From contig JARICA010000020.1 in the NCBI GenBank assembly GCA_029264305.1, positions 1 to 64,000 on the forward strand: 64,000 bases of DNA, given 5' to 3'. Positions 27,237 through 36,411 of the stretch are shown in pieces. Position 1 is the stretch's first letter; each line of letters opens with the position of its first letter. Origin of the DNA: Faecalimonas sp. GTDB lineage: Bacteria > Bacillota > Clostridia > Lachnospirales > Lachnospiraceae. The notes under the pieces were generated by a model, which saw only the letters and a list, made by a program, of their open reading frames with translations, ran no database searches and was not told where the DNA came from. The position numbers and the translations under genes are program-made.

Positions 27237-27266
27237 TTAGACTAGGATTTAGAGCAGAGGTATAAT
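27237..27266 (+). promoter_or_regulatory. Promoter of the second selenium unit
   Basis: TTAGAC, 18-bp spacer, TATAAT, 34 bp before the cysteine desulfurase-like gene. Confidence 0.5.
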
Positions 27267-27300
27267 AAAAACAACAACGGAAGAGAAGAGGGACAAAAAT

Positions 27301-28440
27301 ATGATATATATGGATAATGCGGCAACAACCATGCACAAACCACAAGAAGTTCTCGATGCGGTTGTACGGGCGATGAATTCTATGGGGAATGCAGGAAGAG
27401 GAGCACACAGTGCTTCATTGGATGCGTCTAGAACAATTTATGGAACAAGAGAAATTTTGTCACAATTTTTTGGAGCGGAAAGTCCGAAACAAATTGTATT
27501 TACGAGTAATTCTACAGAGAGTTTAAATATTGCAATTAAAGGCTTCTTACAACCAAAAGATCATGTAATAACAACGCAGATGGAACATAATTCAGTATTA
27601 AGACCGTTGTATGAGATGGAGGAAAAAGGAATTGAATTAACTATACTTTCGGCTGATAAAACGGGAATGATTCGTTATGAAGATTTTGAAAAAGAAATCA
27701 AACCAAATACGAAAGCGATAGTGTGTACGCATGCGTCTAATTTAACAGGAAATATGCTTGATATAAAAAGAATAGGGAAAATAGCAAAAAAGCATGGGGT
27801 ACGATTTATTGTAGATGCATCTCAGACAGCAGGTGTTTATCCGATTAATGTGCAAGAGATGGGAATTGATATTCTTTGTTTTACAGGTCATAAAGGATTG
27901 CTAGGACCGCAGGGGACAGGTGGGATGTATGTTAGAAGTGGAATAAATTTGAAGCCATTGAAATGTGGTGGAAGTGGAGTGGATACATATAATATACATC
28001 ATCCACAGGAAATGCCTACGGCTTTGGAGGCTGGAACACTAAATGGACATGGAATAGCTGGACTTGGAGCAGGTGTTTCTTATATACAAAAAATAGGTAT
28101 GGAAACAATTCGAGATAAAGAACTTGCGTTGATGTGGAAATTCTATTATGGAGTGAAGGATATACAAAATATAAAAGTATATGGGGATTTTAGTACAAAT
28201 AAGAGGTGTCCAATCGTAACATTAAACATTGGAGAATATGATTCCTCTGAAGTAAGTGATGAACTGCTTATGACATATAATATTTCTACAAGACCAGGTG
28301 CACATTGTGCACCACTTATGCATAAGGCACTTGGAACCGTAGAACAAGGCGCAGTTAGATTTAGTTTTTCTCATTATAATACAGAGGAAGAAATTGCAAT
28401 TGCAATTCGGGCGATTGAAGAATTAGCACAAGAAGAGTAA
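27301..28440 (+). CDS. Cysteine desulfurase-like aminotransferase (class V)
   Basis: 379 residues, PLP-dependent. The PLP Lys is in CFTGHKGLLGPQGTGG (about 200), with HASNLTGN and VDASQTAGV upstream. The C-terminal loop GAHCAPLMHKALGT carries the Cys that takes up sulfur or selenium. Known class-V members of this subgroup occur next to selenium genes and are candidates for releasing selenium from selenocysteine/cysteine. Here it begins a four-gene unit with a transporter and two small carrier-like proteins. Confidence 0.88.
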   Translation: MIYMDNAATTMHKPQEVLDAVVRAMNSMGNAGRGAHSASLDASRTIYGTREILSQFFGAESPKQIVFTSNSTESLNIAIKGFLQPKDHVITTQMEHNSVLRPLYEMEEKGIELTILSADKTGMIRYEDFEKEIKPNTKAIVCTHASNLTGNMLDIKRIGKIAKKHGVRFIVDASQTAGVYPINVQEMGIDILCFTGHKGLLGPQGTGGMYVRSGINLKPLKCGGSGVDTYNIHHPQEMPTALEAGTLNGHGIAGLGAGVSYIQKIGMETIRDKELALMWKFYYGVKDIQNIKVYGDFSTNKRCPIVTLNIGEYDSSEVSDELLMTYNISTRPGAHCAPLMHKALGTVEQGAVRFSFSHYNTEEEIAIAIRAIEELAQEE

Positions 28441-28452
28441 GGGGGAAAGAAA

Positions 28453-29550
28453 ATGAATTTATCAGATTCGAAAGTGAAATTAGGTATCGCAGGGATTATC
28501 TGTGGAATTGTAGCGGTCATCTTAGCTGCGACAGGAAATCCAGGAAACATGGCTATTTGTGTTGCGTGTTTTATTCGTGATACGGCAGGAGCATTAGGAA
28601 TGCATCAGGCGGCAGTTGTACAATATGTAAGGCCAGAAATTATTGGTATTGTATTAGGAGCATTTGTGATTTCTGTAATAACAAAAGAATATCGTTCCAC
28701 GGCAGGTTCCTCACCGATGATTCGTTTTTTGCTTGGGATAATGATTATGATTGGATCGTTATTGTTTTTAGGTTGTCCACTGCGTATGGTAATTCGTATG
28801 TCATCTGGTGATTTAAATGCATATGTAGCTTTAATTGGTTTTGTTGGAGGAATTATTACAGGCTCTATAGCACTGAAAAAAGGATTTAGTTTAGGAAGAT
28901 CCCATGAAACGAATAAAACAAGTGGAGTGGTTTTACCTTTTCTTTTAGTTGGACTGTTGTTACTCGTTTTGTTTCAATCTACATTATTACATAGTAGTCA
29001 AACTGGACCGGGGAGCATGCATGCACCAATTTGGATTGCTTTAGTAGGGGGGCTTGTATTTGGAATATTTGCACAAAAATCTAGGATGTGCTTTGCAGGA
29101 AGCATTCGAGATATTTATTTGATGAAAAACTTTGATTTGTTTACAGTAATTGCAGGGGTATTTGGTGTTATGCTTATTTATAATGTGGTAACGGGTAATT
29201 TTACGTTTAGTTTTACTGGAAATCCTGTAGCACATTCGCAACATATATGGAATATTCTTGGAATGTATATTGTAGGATTTGCAGCGACACTTGCAGGAGG
29301 ATGTCCTTTAAGACAACTTGTTTTAGCAGGACAAGGATCTTCGGATGCAGCAATTACAGTAGTTGGACTTTTTGTTGGGGCAGCACTTTGTCATAATTTG
29401 AAGTTGGCATCAGTAGCGGCTGTTCCTGCAACAAAACAGACATCTGCTGTGTTGGGAGGACCAACTGTAGAAGGGAAAGTGGCAGCGATTATTTGTATTG
29501 TGGTATTGTTTATAATTGCCTTTGTTGGAAATAAGAGAAAAACAAACTAG
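28453..29550 (+). CDS. yedE: YedE-family putative selenium transporter
   Basis: 365 residues with about nine or ten transmembrane helices. YeeE/YedE repeats carry conserved Cys motifs: GCPLRMVIRMSSGD in the first half, then MCFAGSIRDI, and GGCPLRQLVLAGQGSSDA in the second. Related YeeE proteins import thiosulfate; YedE members co-occurring with TusA/YedF and SelD are proposed to import a selenium species. RBS AAGGGGG. Twelve bases after the desulfurase gene. Confidence 0.88.
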   Translation: MNLSDSKVKLGIAGIICGIVAVILAATGNPGNMAICVACFIRDTAGALGMHQAAVVQYVRPEIIGIVLGAFVISVITKEYRSTAGSSPMIRFLLGIMIMIGSLLFLGCPLRMVIRMSSGDLNAYVALIGFVGGIITGSIALKKGFSLGRSHETNKTSGVVLPFLLVGLLLLVLFQSTLLHSSQTGPGSMHAPIWIALVGGLVFGIFAQKSRMCFAGSIRDIYLMKNFDLFTVIAGVFGVMLIYNVVTGNFTFSFTGNPVAHSQHIWNILGMYIVGFAATLAGGCPLRQLVLAGQGSSDAAITVVGLFVGAALCHNLKLASVAAVPATKQTSAVLGGPTVEGKVAAIICIVVLFIIAFVGNKRKTN

Positions 29551-29593
29551 AAATAAAAAGAAAAATATGATACGCTAAGAAAGAAGGAAAAAT

Positions 29594-29797
29594 ATGAAAG
29601 AAGTAGATGCAAGAGGACTTTCTTGTCCAGAACCAATTATGTTGACAGCGGAAGCGTTAAAAATAGTCAAAGGTCCTGTTAAAGTGTTGGTGAGTGAACC
29701 ACATCAAAAGACAAATGTAGAAAAATACGCAAAAGATCACGGAAAGAAAGCAGTTTCTACAGAGAAAGGCTCGGAATTCGAAATTGTAATTGAGTAA
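29594..29797 (+). CDS. TusA/SirA-like sulfur (selenium) carrier
   Basis: 67 residues, a single TusA domain with DARGLSCPEPIMLTAEAL; the Cys in CPxP is the carrier site. It resembles the N-terminal domain of the YedF encoded 8 kb upstream, so two such carriers are present. Next to YedE, as in other selenium-using bacteria. Confidence 0.88.
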   Translation: MKEVDARGLSCPEPIMLTAEALKIVKGPVKVLVSEPHQKTNVEKYAKDHGKKAVSTEKGSEFEIVIE

Positions 29798-29798
29798 A

Positions 29799-30035
29799 AT
29801 GAGAAAAAAAGAATTAAAATTAGTTGTAACATTTCATACAACAGCAGATGCGATGGCGATGGAAAAATCATGTAAGAAATATCAAGTGTCAGGAAGATTG
29901 ATTCCTGTTCCGAGAAGCATTTCAGCAGGTTGTGGATTATCGTGGTGTACAGAATTAACAGAATTAAATCACGTGAAAAATGTAATGAAAGAAGTAGGAA
30001 TTGAAGAGGAAGAAATTCACGAATGTATGGTGTGA
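29799..30035 (+). CDS. DUF3343 protein, putative Se/S carrier-like
   Basis: 78 residues. Matches the DUF3343 family: VVTFHTTADAMAMEKSCKK, then GRLIPVPRSISAGCGLSW with a central Cys. The family is associated with selenium genes and suggested to carry Se/S. No good Shine-Dalgarno is visible; the ATG one base after the tusA stop, or a TTG three codons earlier overlapping tusA, implies translational coupling. Confidence 0.8.
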   Translation: MRKKELKLVVTFHTTADAMAMEKSCKKYQVSGRLIPVPRSISAGCGLSWCTELTELNHVKNVMKEVGIEEEEIHECMV

Positions 30036-30048
30036 GTAAGACGAAAGA

Positions 30049-30074
30049 AGAGGACTGAAGAGTCCTCTTTTTTT
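30049..30074 (+). terminator. Rho-independent terminator
   Basis: AGAGGACT and AGTCCTCT flank GAAG and run into eight T. It ends the desulfurase-yedE-tusA-DUF3343 unit. Confidence 0.9.
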
Positions 30075-30194
30075 GCCTATGTGCAAAGTGCATAAATATA
30101 GAAAAAATCTATAATAGCAAATGCTATAAAATGGCTTTTAGACAAAAAGATTATGAAAAAATTAACAAAAAAAATTGGATTTATGCAAATTTAT

Positions 30195-30223
30195 TGAAGT
30201 TTTTATCAAAATGCAGTATTATA
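30195..30223 (+). promoter_or_regulatory. SigA-type promoter for the AGCS symporter
   Basis: TTGAAG, 17-bp spacer, TATTAT, 51 bp before the symporter start. Confidence 0.6.
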
Positions 30224-30273
30224 AATAGCATAAACAATGTCTGTTAAGGACATTTATAAGAGGAGGGATTTGT

Positions 30274-31671
30274 TTGGATTTAAACAAAATTGTATTGGCG
30301 ATTCAGGGCGTACTTGCAGATAAGATTCTTATCGTTGCGCTCGTAGGTACAGGTTTATGGTTTACTTTCAACCTCGGCTTCATTCAAGTTAGAGGATTTG
30401 GTGAAGGCTGGAAGCGAACGTTTGGCGGTTTGTTTAAGAAGAGCGGAAAAGCCGGCAAAGAAGGAATGTCATCTTTCCAAGCATTGGCGACAGCCATTGC
30501 GGCACAGGTTGGTACAGGTAACCTTGCTGGTGCAGCAACAGCGATTGCCATGGGTGGTCCTGGAGCAATCTTTTGGATGTGGCTCAGTGCTTTCTTAGGA
30601 ATGGCTACTATTTATGCCGAAGCATTAATGGCTCAGAAGTACAAACAAGTCGGTGATGACGGTGTTATAACAGGGGGACCTGTTTATTACATCAGAGCAG
30701 CATTTAAAGGAACATTCGGAAAGATTCTCGCAGGAATTTTTGCAGTACTTATTGTATTTGCATTAGGTTTCATGGGTAATGCCGTACAGTCAAACTCTAT
30801 TAGCGATGCATTTGGAACAGCGTTTGGCGTTAATCCTTGGATTATTGGTGTTATCGTAGCGGCGATTGCTATGTTTGTGTTTGTTGGAGGTATTTCAAGA
30901 ATTGCTTCCCTTACAGAAAAGATTGTTCCAATCATGGCTGGATTTTATATTCTTGGAGCATTGATTGTTATCATTGCAAATGGTAATATGATTCCAAAAG
31001 CATTCCATGATATTTTTGTTGGTGCATTTAGTCCACAAGCACTTGCAGGTGGTGTGGCAGGATGGACAGTACAAAAGGCAATGGCTCGAGGCATTGGACG
31101 AGGTTTGTTCTCTAACGAAGCTGGTATGGGTTCTACACCACACGCACATGCAGTTGCTAAAGTAGATCATCCAGTAGAACAAGGTTTTGTAGCAATGATG
31201 GGTGTATTTATTGATACATTTGTTGTTCTTACATTAACAGCTCTTGTAATTCTTACAAGTGGCATGGTTGGAAAAATTGACCCTCTTACAAAAGCAGCAT
31301 ATACAGGAACTGCTTTAACGCAAGTAGGCTTCTCAAGCGTATTTGGAAAAGGTGGAGAGATTTTCATTGCAATATGTATGTTCTTCTTCGCATTTTCAAC
31401 AATCATCGGATGGTATTTCTTCGGTGAAGCAAATATCAAGTACTTATTCGGAAGCAAAGCTGTAAAAGTTTATGCAGTAATCGTAGCAGCATGTATTATT
31501 GTTGGTTCAGCACAAAAAGTTGATCTTGTATGGAACATGGCAGATTGTTTCAACAGTGCGATGGTAATTCCGAACGTTATTGGTTTATGGGCATTGAGTG
31601 GAATGGTTAAGAAAGTACATAACGATTATTTCCAAAACTTTAAACCAAATCAGATGAAAAAGAAAAAATAG
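30274..31671 (+). CDS. Alanine/glycine:cation symporter (AGCS family)
   Basis: 465 residues with about eleven transmembrane helices. Seen: the family signature around ALATAIAAQVGTGNLAGAATAI (shown in part as AQVGTGNLAGAATA) and GIGRGLFSNEAGMGSTPHAHA. It imports small amino acids with sodium. Placed directly before the glycine riboswitch and the glycine reductase genes, it is most likely the glycine feeder. The start is TTG, supported by AGAGGAGGG at ideal spacing. Base composition is a little richer in G+C than the neighbours. Confidence 0.93.
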   Translation: MDLNKIVLAIQGVLADKILIVALVGTGLWFTFNLGFIQVRGFGEGWKRTFGGLFKKSGKAGKEGMSSFQALATAIAAQVGTGNLAGAATAIAMGGPGAIFWMWLSAFLGMATIYAEALMAQKYKQVGDDGVITGGPVYYIRAAFKGTFGKILAGIFAVLIVFALGFMGNAVQSNSISDAFGTAFGVNPWIIGVIVAAIAMFVFVGGISRIASLTEKIVPIMAGFYILGALIVIIANGNMIPKAFHDIFVGAFSPQALAGGVAGWTVQKAMARGIGRGLFSNEAGMGSTPHAHAVAKVDHPVEQGFVAMMGVFIDTFVVLTLTALVILTSGMVGKIDPLTKAAYTGTALTQVGFSSVFGKGGEIFIAICMFFFAFSTIIGWYFFGEANIKYLFGSKAVKVYAVIVAACIIVGSAQKVDLVWNMADCFNSAMVIPNVIGLWALSGMVKKVHNDYFQNFKPNQMKKKK

Positions 31672-31708
31672 AATAACGAAGATTTAGAAAAATGGGAAGA
31701 TGTTTTTT

Positions 31709-31836
31709 GTGAGAGAGTCAAATGACCGCCGAAGATGCAAGCCTAACAAGCGTCAGTGTTGGGTGAAACTTTCAGGCAAAAGGAGCAAAAAGCGGACCAT
31801 GCTCTGAACCGAGTGTTATATAATGACACTGGAACA
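31709..31836 (+). promoter_or_regulatory. Glycine riboswitch, single aptamer
   Basis: The aptamer core reads GTGAGAGAGTC ... GACCGCCGAAGATGCAAGC ... AAACTTTCAGGCAAAAGGAGC ... GCGGACCATGCTCTGAACCGAG, matching the glycine aptamer (GCCGAAG, CAGGCAAAAGGA and GGAC are the key boxes). Only one aptamer is present. A small helix AGTGT/ACACT follows at once, fitting the ghost-aptamer helix of type-1 singlet glycine switches. A terminator comes next. Glycine binding would be expected to allow readthrough into grdX-grdE-grdB. Confidence 0.88.
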
Positions 31837-31839
31837 GGT

Positions 31840-31891
31840 GGGACGGCTTAAAGGCAATAAAGGAAGTATTGCGTTAAACCGTCCCATTTTT
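31840..31891 (+). terminator. Expression-platform terminator of glycine riboswitch
   Basis: GGGACGGCTTAA pairs with TTAAACCGTCCC over a 20-odd-base loop, followed by ATTTTT. This stem is the likely glycine-controlled terminator between the symporter and grdX. Confidence 0.8.
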
Positions 31892-31915
31892 ATCAAAAGA
31901 CAGACGGGTGAAAAC

Positions 31916-32299
31916 ATGAAAGCAAATTTTATTATTTTAACAAACAATCCTCTTATAGTAGAAAAGTTAGGACGAGAATACACAGTAGAATATGAAGATA
32001 TTTCTTATGAAGATACATTAAAAAAAGTTCGAGATTATATTTATAAAGGGCATGAACTTTTGACACATCCACTTTCTGGAAGTGTTAAACCGAATGAAAC
32101 GCCGTACAAATCTATTATGATTTCTGAAAAAATTCAAGGTTTGAACCAAAATTCGGTAAAAATTATAGAACAGGCTATTCAAGCCTGTGGCAAATTTGAA
32201 TTCAAATCAGATAAATATGCAGAAGATGTATATGATGATTTCCAATATATTGATTATACACTGATTAGCAGTGCATTGCCGTCTGCAACGGCATGGTAA
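31916..32299 (+). CDS. grdX: GrdX family protein
   Basis: 127 residues. Matches GrdX, a small protein of unknown function found first in many glycine reductase clusters: ANFIILTNNPLIVEKLG, then DISYEDTLKKVRDYIYKGHELLTHPLSGSVKPNETPY (in part). The ATG here follows GGGTGA and lies after the riboswitch terminator. A longer in-frame reading from 31823 would start inside the riboswitch and is rejected. Confidence 0.85.
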   Translation: MKANFIILTNNPLIVEKLGREYTVEYEDISYEDTLKKVRDYIYKGHELLTHPLSGSVKPNETPYKSIMISEKIQGLNQNSVKIIEQAIQACGKFEFKSDKYAEDVYDDFQYIDYTLISSALPSATAW

Positions 32300-32365
32300 A
32301 AAGGTACTCTGGCACGCAAAAGTGCTTAAAGTAATATAAACACAAATCAAAGGAGGTAATTTACA

Positions 32366-33649
32366 GTGAGAAGATTAGAATTAGGGCACATTAACATTAA
32401 AGATATTCAATTTGGTCCGGAATCAAAAATTGAAGACGGAGTGCTTTATGTTGATGAAGAGGCTGTAAAAGCAATCGTTCTTGAGGACGAAAAAATCAAA
32501 AGTTGTAAATTAGATATTGCAAGACCAGGTGAAAGTGTAAGAATTACACCTGTTAAAGATGTTATTGAACCACGAGTTAAAGTTGAAGGAAGAGGCGGAG
32601 TATTCCCAGGAGTAATCAACAAAGTAGATACAGTTGGTGAAGGAAAAACATATGCATTGAAAGGAATGGCTGTTGTAACAGCAGGTAAAATTGTAGGATT
32701 CCAAGAAGGTATTATTGATATGACAGGTCCTGGAGCTGATTACACACCTTTCTCAAAATTAAACAATTTAGTTGTTGTTTGTGAACCAGTTGACGGATTA
32801 AAACAACATGATTATGAACCAGCTGTAAGATTTGCTGGATTTAGAGTTGCAGTATATCTTGGAGAATTAGCACGTGAATTAACACCAGATTCAACAGAAG
32901 TATTTGAAACATATGGAATCATGGAAGGCGCTGAAAAATTACCTGGGCTTCCAAGAGTTGCGTATGTACAGATGTTACAATCACAGGGGTTATTACATGA
33001 CACATATGTATACGGAGTTGATGCAAAGAAAACATTATCTACAATGATGACACCAACAGAAGTTATGGATGGTGCAATTGTATCAGGTAACTGTGTATCT
33101 GCTTGTGATAAAAATCCAACATATGTTCATGAAAACAATCCAGTTGTACACGATTTGTTTGCAGAACACGGAAAAACACTTAACTTTGTAGCACACATTT
33201 TAACAAATGAAAATGTATATTTGGCTGATAAACAACGTTCATCTGATTGGACAGCAAAATTATGCCGTTTATTAGATCTTGATGGTGTTGTTGTATCTCA
33301 AGAAGGATTTGGTAATCCAGATACAGACCTTATCATGAACTGTAAGAAAATCGAAGCAGAAGGAATTAAGACTGTTATTATCACTGACGAATATGCTGGA
33401 CGTGATGGTAAGTCACAATCATTAGCAGATGCAGATGTAGCAGCAGATGCAGTGGTAACAGGCGGAAATGCTAATCAGGTAATTGTTCTTCCAAAACTTG
33501 ACAAAGTTATCGGAACATTAGATTATGTAAATACAATTGCCGGAGGTAATGAACACAGTTTGCATGACGACGGAACAATTGAAGTTGAAATTCAAGCAAT
33601 TACCGGAGCAACAAATGAAACAGGTTTCGGTTACTTAAGTGCAAGATAG
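32366..33649 (+). CDS. grdE: Glycine reductase component B, alpha/beta proprotein
   Basis: 427 residues. The proprotein is cleaved at an internal Cys that becomes a pyruvoyl group, giving the two small subunits of protein B, the glycine-specific substrate-binding component. The site is visible as SGN-C-VSACDKNP, with Cys at about 243. The N-terminal part (RRLELGHINIKDIQFG) is related to PrdA/PrdD in this window. RBS AAAGGAGG. Confidence 0.95.
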   Translation: MRRLELGHINIKDIQFGPESKIEDGVLYVDEEAVKAIVLEDEKIKSCKLDIARPGESVRITPVKDVIEPRVKVEGRGGVFPGVINKVDTVGEGKTYALKGMAVVTAGKIVGFQEGIIDMTGPGADYTPFSKLNNLVVVCEPVDGLKQHDYEPAVRFAGFRVAVYLGELARELTPDSTEVFETYGIMEGAEKLPGLPRVAYVQMLQSQGLLHDTYVYGVDAKKTLSTMMTPTEVMDGAIVSGNCVSACDKNPTYVHENNPVVHDLFAEHGKTLNFVAHILTNENVYLADKQRSSDWTAKLCRLLDLDGVVVSQEGFGNPDTDLIMNCKKIEAEGIKTVIITDEYAGRDGKSQSLADADVAADAVVTGGNANQVIVLPKLDKVIGTLDYVNTIAGGNEHSLHDDGTIEVEIQAITGATNETGFGYLSAR

Positions 33650-33668
33650 GGAAGGAGGAAAATAGATA

Positions 33669-34973
33669 ATGATTAAAGTAGTACATTATATCAATCAATT
33701 CTTCGCTAATATTGGTGGAGAAGAAATGGCTCATATTCCTGCAGAACTTCATAAAGGAGAAGTAATGGGACCGGGCCTTGCATTTAAAGCAAGTTTTAAA
33801 GATGAAGCAGAAATCACAGCAACAATCGTATGTGGTGACTCATGGTTTAATGAAAACCTTGAAGAAGCAAAGAAAACAATTTTGGAATGGGTAAAAGAAG
33901 AAAATCCAGATGTATTCGTTGCGGGACCAGCCTTTAATGCTGGACGTTATGGTGTGGCTTGTGGTACAATCGCAGAGGCGGTTCAAGAAGAATTGGGAAT
34001 TCCAGCTGTAACAGGTATGTATGAAGAAAATCCTGGTGCTGATATGTTTAAAAATAAAGTATACACAGTACCTACAAAAAATAGTGCAGCAGGCATGAGA
34101 GCAGCAGTTGCAGATATGGCACCTTTAGCATTAAAATTAGCAAAAGGCGAAGCGATTGGTGCATCTTGCCAAGATCATTATATGCCAAATGGTGTTCGTG
34201 TAAACTTCTTTGAAGAAAAACGTGGTTCAAGACGTGCGGTAGATATGTTGTTAAAGAAATTGGCAGACAAACCATTTACAACAGAATATCCAATGCCTGC
34301 ATTTGATAGAGTTCCACCAATGCCTCCAATTAAAGATTTATCTAAAGCAACAATTGCTTTGGTAACATCAGGTGGTATTGTTCCAAAAGGAAATCCAGAT
34401 CATATTGAAAGTTCAAACGCTTCTCACTATGGTGAATATGATATTACAGGAGTTATGGATTTGACAGAAGACACATATGAAACAGCACACGGTGGATATG
34501 ATCCAGTATATGCTAATGAAGATGCTGACCGTGTATTGCCAGTAGATGTTCTTCGTGATATGGAAAAAGAAGGAGTAATTGGAAAATTACACAATAAATT
34601 CTATACAACAGTTGGTAACGGAACAGCAGTTGCCTCTGCAAAAGCATTTTCAGAAGAATTTGCACAGAAACTTATTGATGATGGAGTAGATGCAGTTATT
34701 TTAACTTCTACTTGAGGTACTTGTACACGTTGCGGCGCAACGATGGTAAAAGGTGTAGAAGGTGCTGGACTTCCAGTAGTTCATGTGTGTACAGTAACTC
34801 CTATCTCAATGACAGTTGGAGCAAACAGAATTGTTCCTGCAGTAGCAATTCCGCATCCACTTGGAAATCCTGCTTTAGAAGCAGATGAAGAAAAGAAATT
34901 GCGTAGAAATTTAGTTGAAAAAGCACTTCATGCATTGACAGTAGAAGTTGATGATCAAACAATCTTTGAATAA
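33669..34973 (+). CDS. grdB: Glycine reductase component B gamma subunit, selenoprotein
   Basis: 434 residues including Sec349, encoded by UGA at 34713-34715 in the context LTST-U-GTCTRCG. The frame continues uninterrupted to a TAA at 34971-34973. The selenol takes the substrate carboxymethyl group after glycine binds the pyruvoyl subunit. A very stable hairpin CGTTGC-GGC-GCAACG starting about 20 nt after UGA is a clear SECIS candidate. RBS GAAGGAGG. Automatic calls usually split it into a long and a 76-residue gene. Confidence 0.96.
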
Positions 34974-34997
34974 TAATAGCTAGAAGGAGAGAACGTT

Positions 34998-35945
34998 ATG
35001 AGCAAGATCTATGACGTAATTATCCTTGGTGCAGGACCTGCTGGATTAGCAGCAGGTCTGTACGCAGGGAGAGCCCGTATGTCTACATTAATTGTAGAAA
35101 AAGGAAAAGATGGCGGACAGATTGCAATCACTGATGAGATTGAGAACTATCCAGGACAGATTGTAGAAGGAGAATCAGGTCCATCTTTAATTGAAAGAAT
35201 GACAAAACAGTGTGAAAAATTCGGTGTAGACCGAGTTACTGATGTAATCAATGATGTGGTTCTTGAAGGTGATGTAAAGAAATTAATTAGTGCAAAAGGT
35301 GAATATTGTGGTAAAACACTTATCATTGCTACTGGTGCATTTTCAAGACCAATTGGTTGTAAAGGTGAAAAAGAATTCATGGGTAAAGGAGTTTCTTACT
35401 GTGCTACTTGTGATGCAAACTTCTTTGAAGATTTTGAAGTATATGTTGTAGGTGGTGGAGATTCCGCTGTTGAAGAAGCAATGTATTTAACAAAATTTGC
35501 AAGAAAAGTTACAATCATCCATAGAAGAGATGAACTTCGTGCAGCAAAATCTATTCAAGAAAAAGCATTTAAGAATCCTAAACTTCACTTTATGTGGGAT
35601 ACAGTTGTAGAGGAAGTGAACGGAGATGGTATTCTTTCAGAAATGACAGTAAAAAATGTTAAAACGGGAGAATTAACAAAGATTGAAGCGGATGAAGATG
35701 ATGGAATGTTTGGAGTATTCGGATTTATTGGAACATTACCAAGTACAAAACTTTTTGAAGGAAAAGGTCTTGAATTAGACGAAAGAGGATATATTCCTAC
35801 AGATGAAAATATGCATACAAATATTCCAGGAGTATTTGCAGCGGGAGATGTTCGTGTGAAGAGTCTTCGTCAGGTAGTAACAGCAGCAGCAGATGGTGCT
35901 ATTGCTACAACTCAATGTGAAAAATATATTAACGAAATGGAATAA
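34998..35945 (+). CDS. trxB: Thioredoxin reductase of the glycine reductase system
   Basis: 315 residues. FAD site [16 protein letters not shown], redox pair CATC in [12 protein letters not shown] (about 133), NADPH site [15 protein letters not shown] and C-terminal FAD segment GVFAAGDVR. It passes NADPH electrons to the thioredoxin next to it, which re-reduces GrdA after each turnover. RBS AGAAGGAGAG. Confidence 0.95.
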   Translation: MSKIYDVIILGAGPAGLAAGLYAGRARMSTLIVEKGKDGGQIAITDEIENYPGQIVEGESGPSLIERMTKQCEKFGVDRVTDVINDVVLEGDVKKLISAKGEYCGKTLIIATGAFSRPIGCKGEKEFMGKGVSYCATCDANFFEDFEVYVVGGGDSAVEEAMYLTKFARKVTIIHRRDELRAAKSIQEKAFKNPKLHFMWDTVVEEVNGDGILSEMTVKNVKTGELTKIEADEDDGMFGVFGFIGTLPSTKLFEGKGLELDERGYIPTDENMHTNIPGVFAAGDVRVKSLRQVVTAAADGAIATTQCEKYINEME

Positions 35946-35967
35946 TTTCTTGAAGGAGGACAAACCA

Positions 35968-36285
35968 ATGTTAGATTTGGATAAAACAACATTTCAACCA
36001 GAAGTATTAGAAGCAGAAGGATACGTTTTCGTAGATTTTTACGGAGATGGATGTGTTCCATGCCAGGCTTTGATGCCATTTGTTCATGAAATGGCTGAAA
36101 AATATGGAGATAAGTTAAAATTCACATCTCTTAATACAACAAAAGCACGTCGTGTTGCTATTGGACAGAAAGTTTTAGGACTTCCTGTTATGGCTATTTA
36201 CAAAGATGGCGAAAAAATTGAAGAAGTAGTAAAAGATGATGCTACACAAGAAAATATTGAAGCAATGATTCAAAAATATATTTAG
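35968..36285 (+). CDS. trxA: Thioredoxin of the glycine reductase system
   Basis: 105 residues. Active site DGCVPC instead of the usual WCGPC, a variant typical of the thioredoxins in clostridial grd clusters. The conserved Pro follows in [22 protein letters not shown]. Twenty-two bases after trxB. Confidence 0.94.
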   Translation: MLDLDKTTFQPEVLEAEGYVFVDFYGDGCVPCQALMPFVHEMAEKYGDKLKFTSLNTTKARRVAIGQKVLGLPVMAIYKDGEKIEEVVKDDATQENIEAMIQKYI

Positions 36286-36286
36286 T

Positions 36287-36315
36287 TTGTATTTTTGAAG
36301 AAAAATATGTATACT
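36287..36315 (+). promoter_or_regulatory. Promoter of grdA
   Basis: TTGTAT, 17-bp spacer, TATACT begins right after the trxA stop, 97 bp before grdA. A hairpin (GCGAAAAGCTTTTGC) lies in the leader. It would let grdA, a component needed in large amounts, be expressed above the rest. Confidence 0.65.
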
Positions 36316-36411
36316 TAATATGCGTATAAAGCGAAAAGCTTTTGCGGAAATGTGAAAACATTTCAACTATAAATAATACTAAAAATAAATGGAAAGGAAG
36401 GAGAAGAAGCC

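Noticed and set aside
31836-31900. Second glycine aptamer
   Set aside because: No second CCGAAG or CAGGCAAAAGG box occurs; the downstream stem is a terminator.
31823-32299. Longer GrdX reading starting inside the riboswitch
   Set aside because: The extra N-terminal segment is encoded by the aptamer/terminator region; the ATG at 31916 has its own ribosome site and family-like start.
34743-34973. Separate 76-residue gene after grdB
   Set aside because: It is the C-terminal part of GrdB after the Sec UGA; the frame and the family agree.
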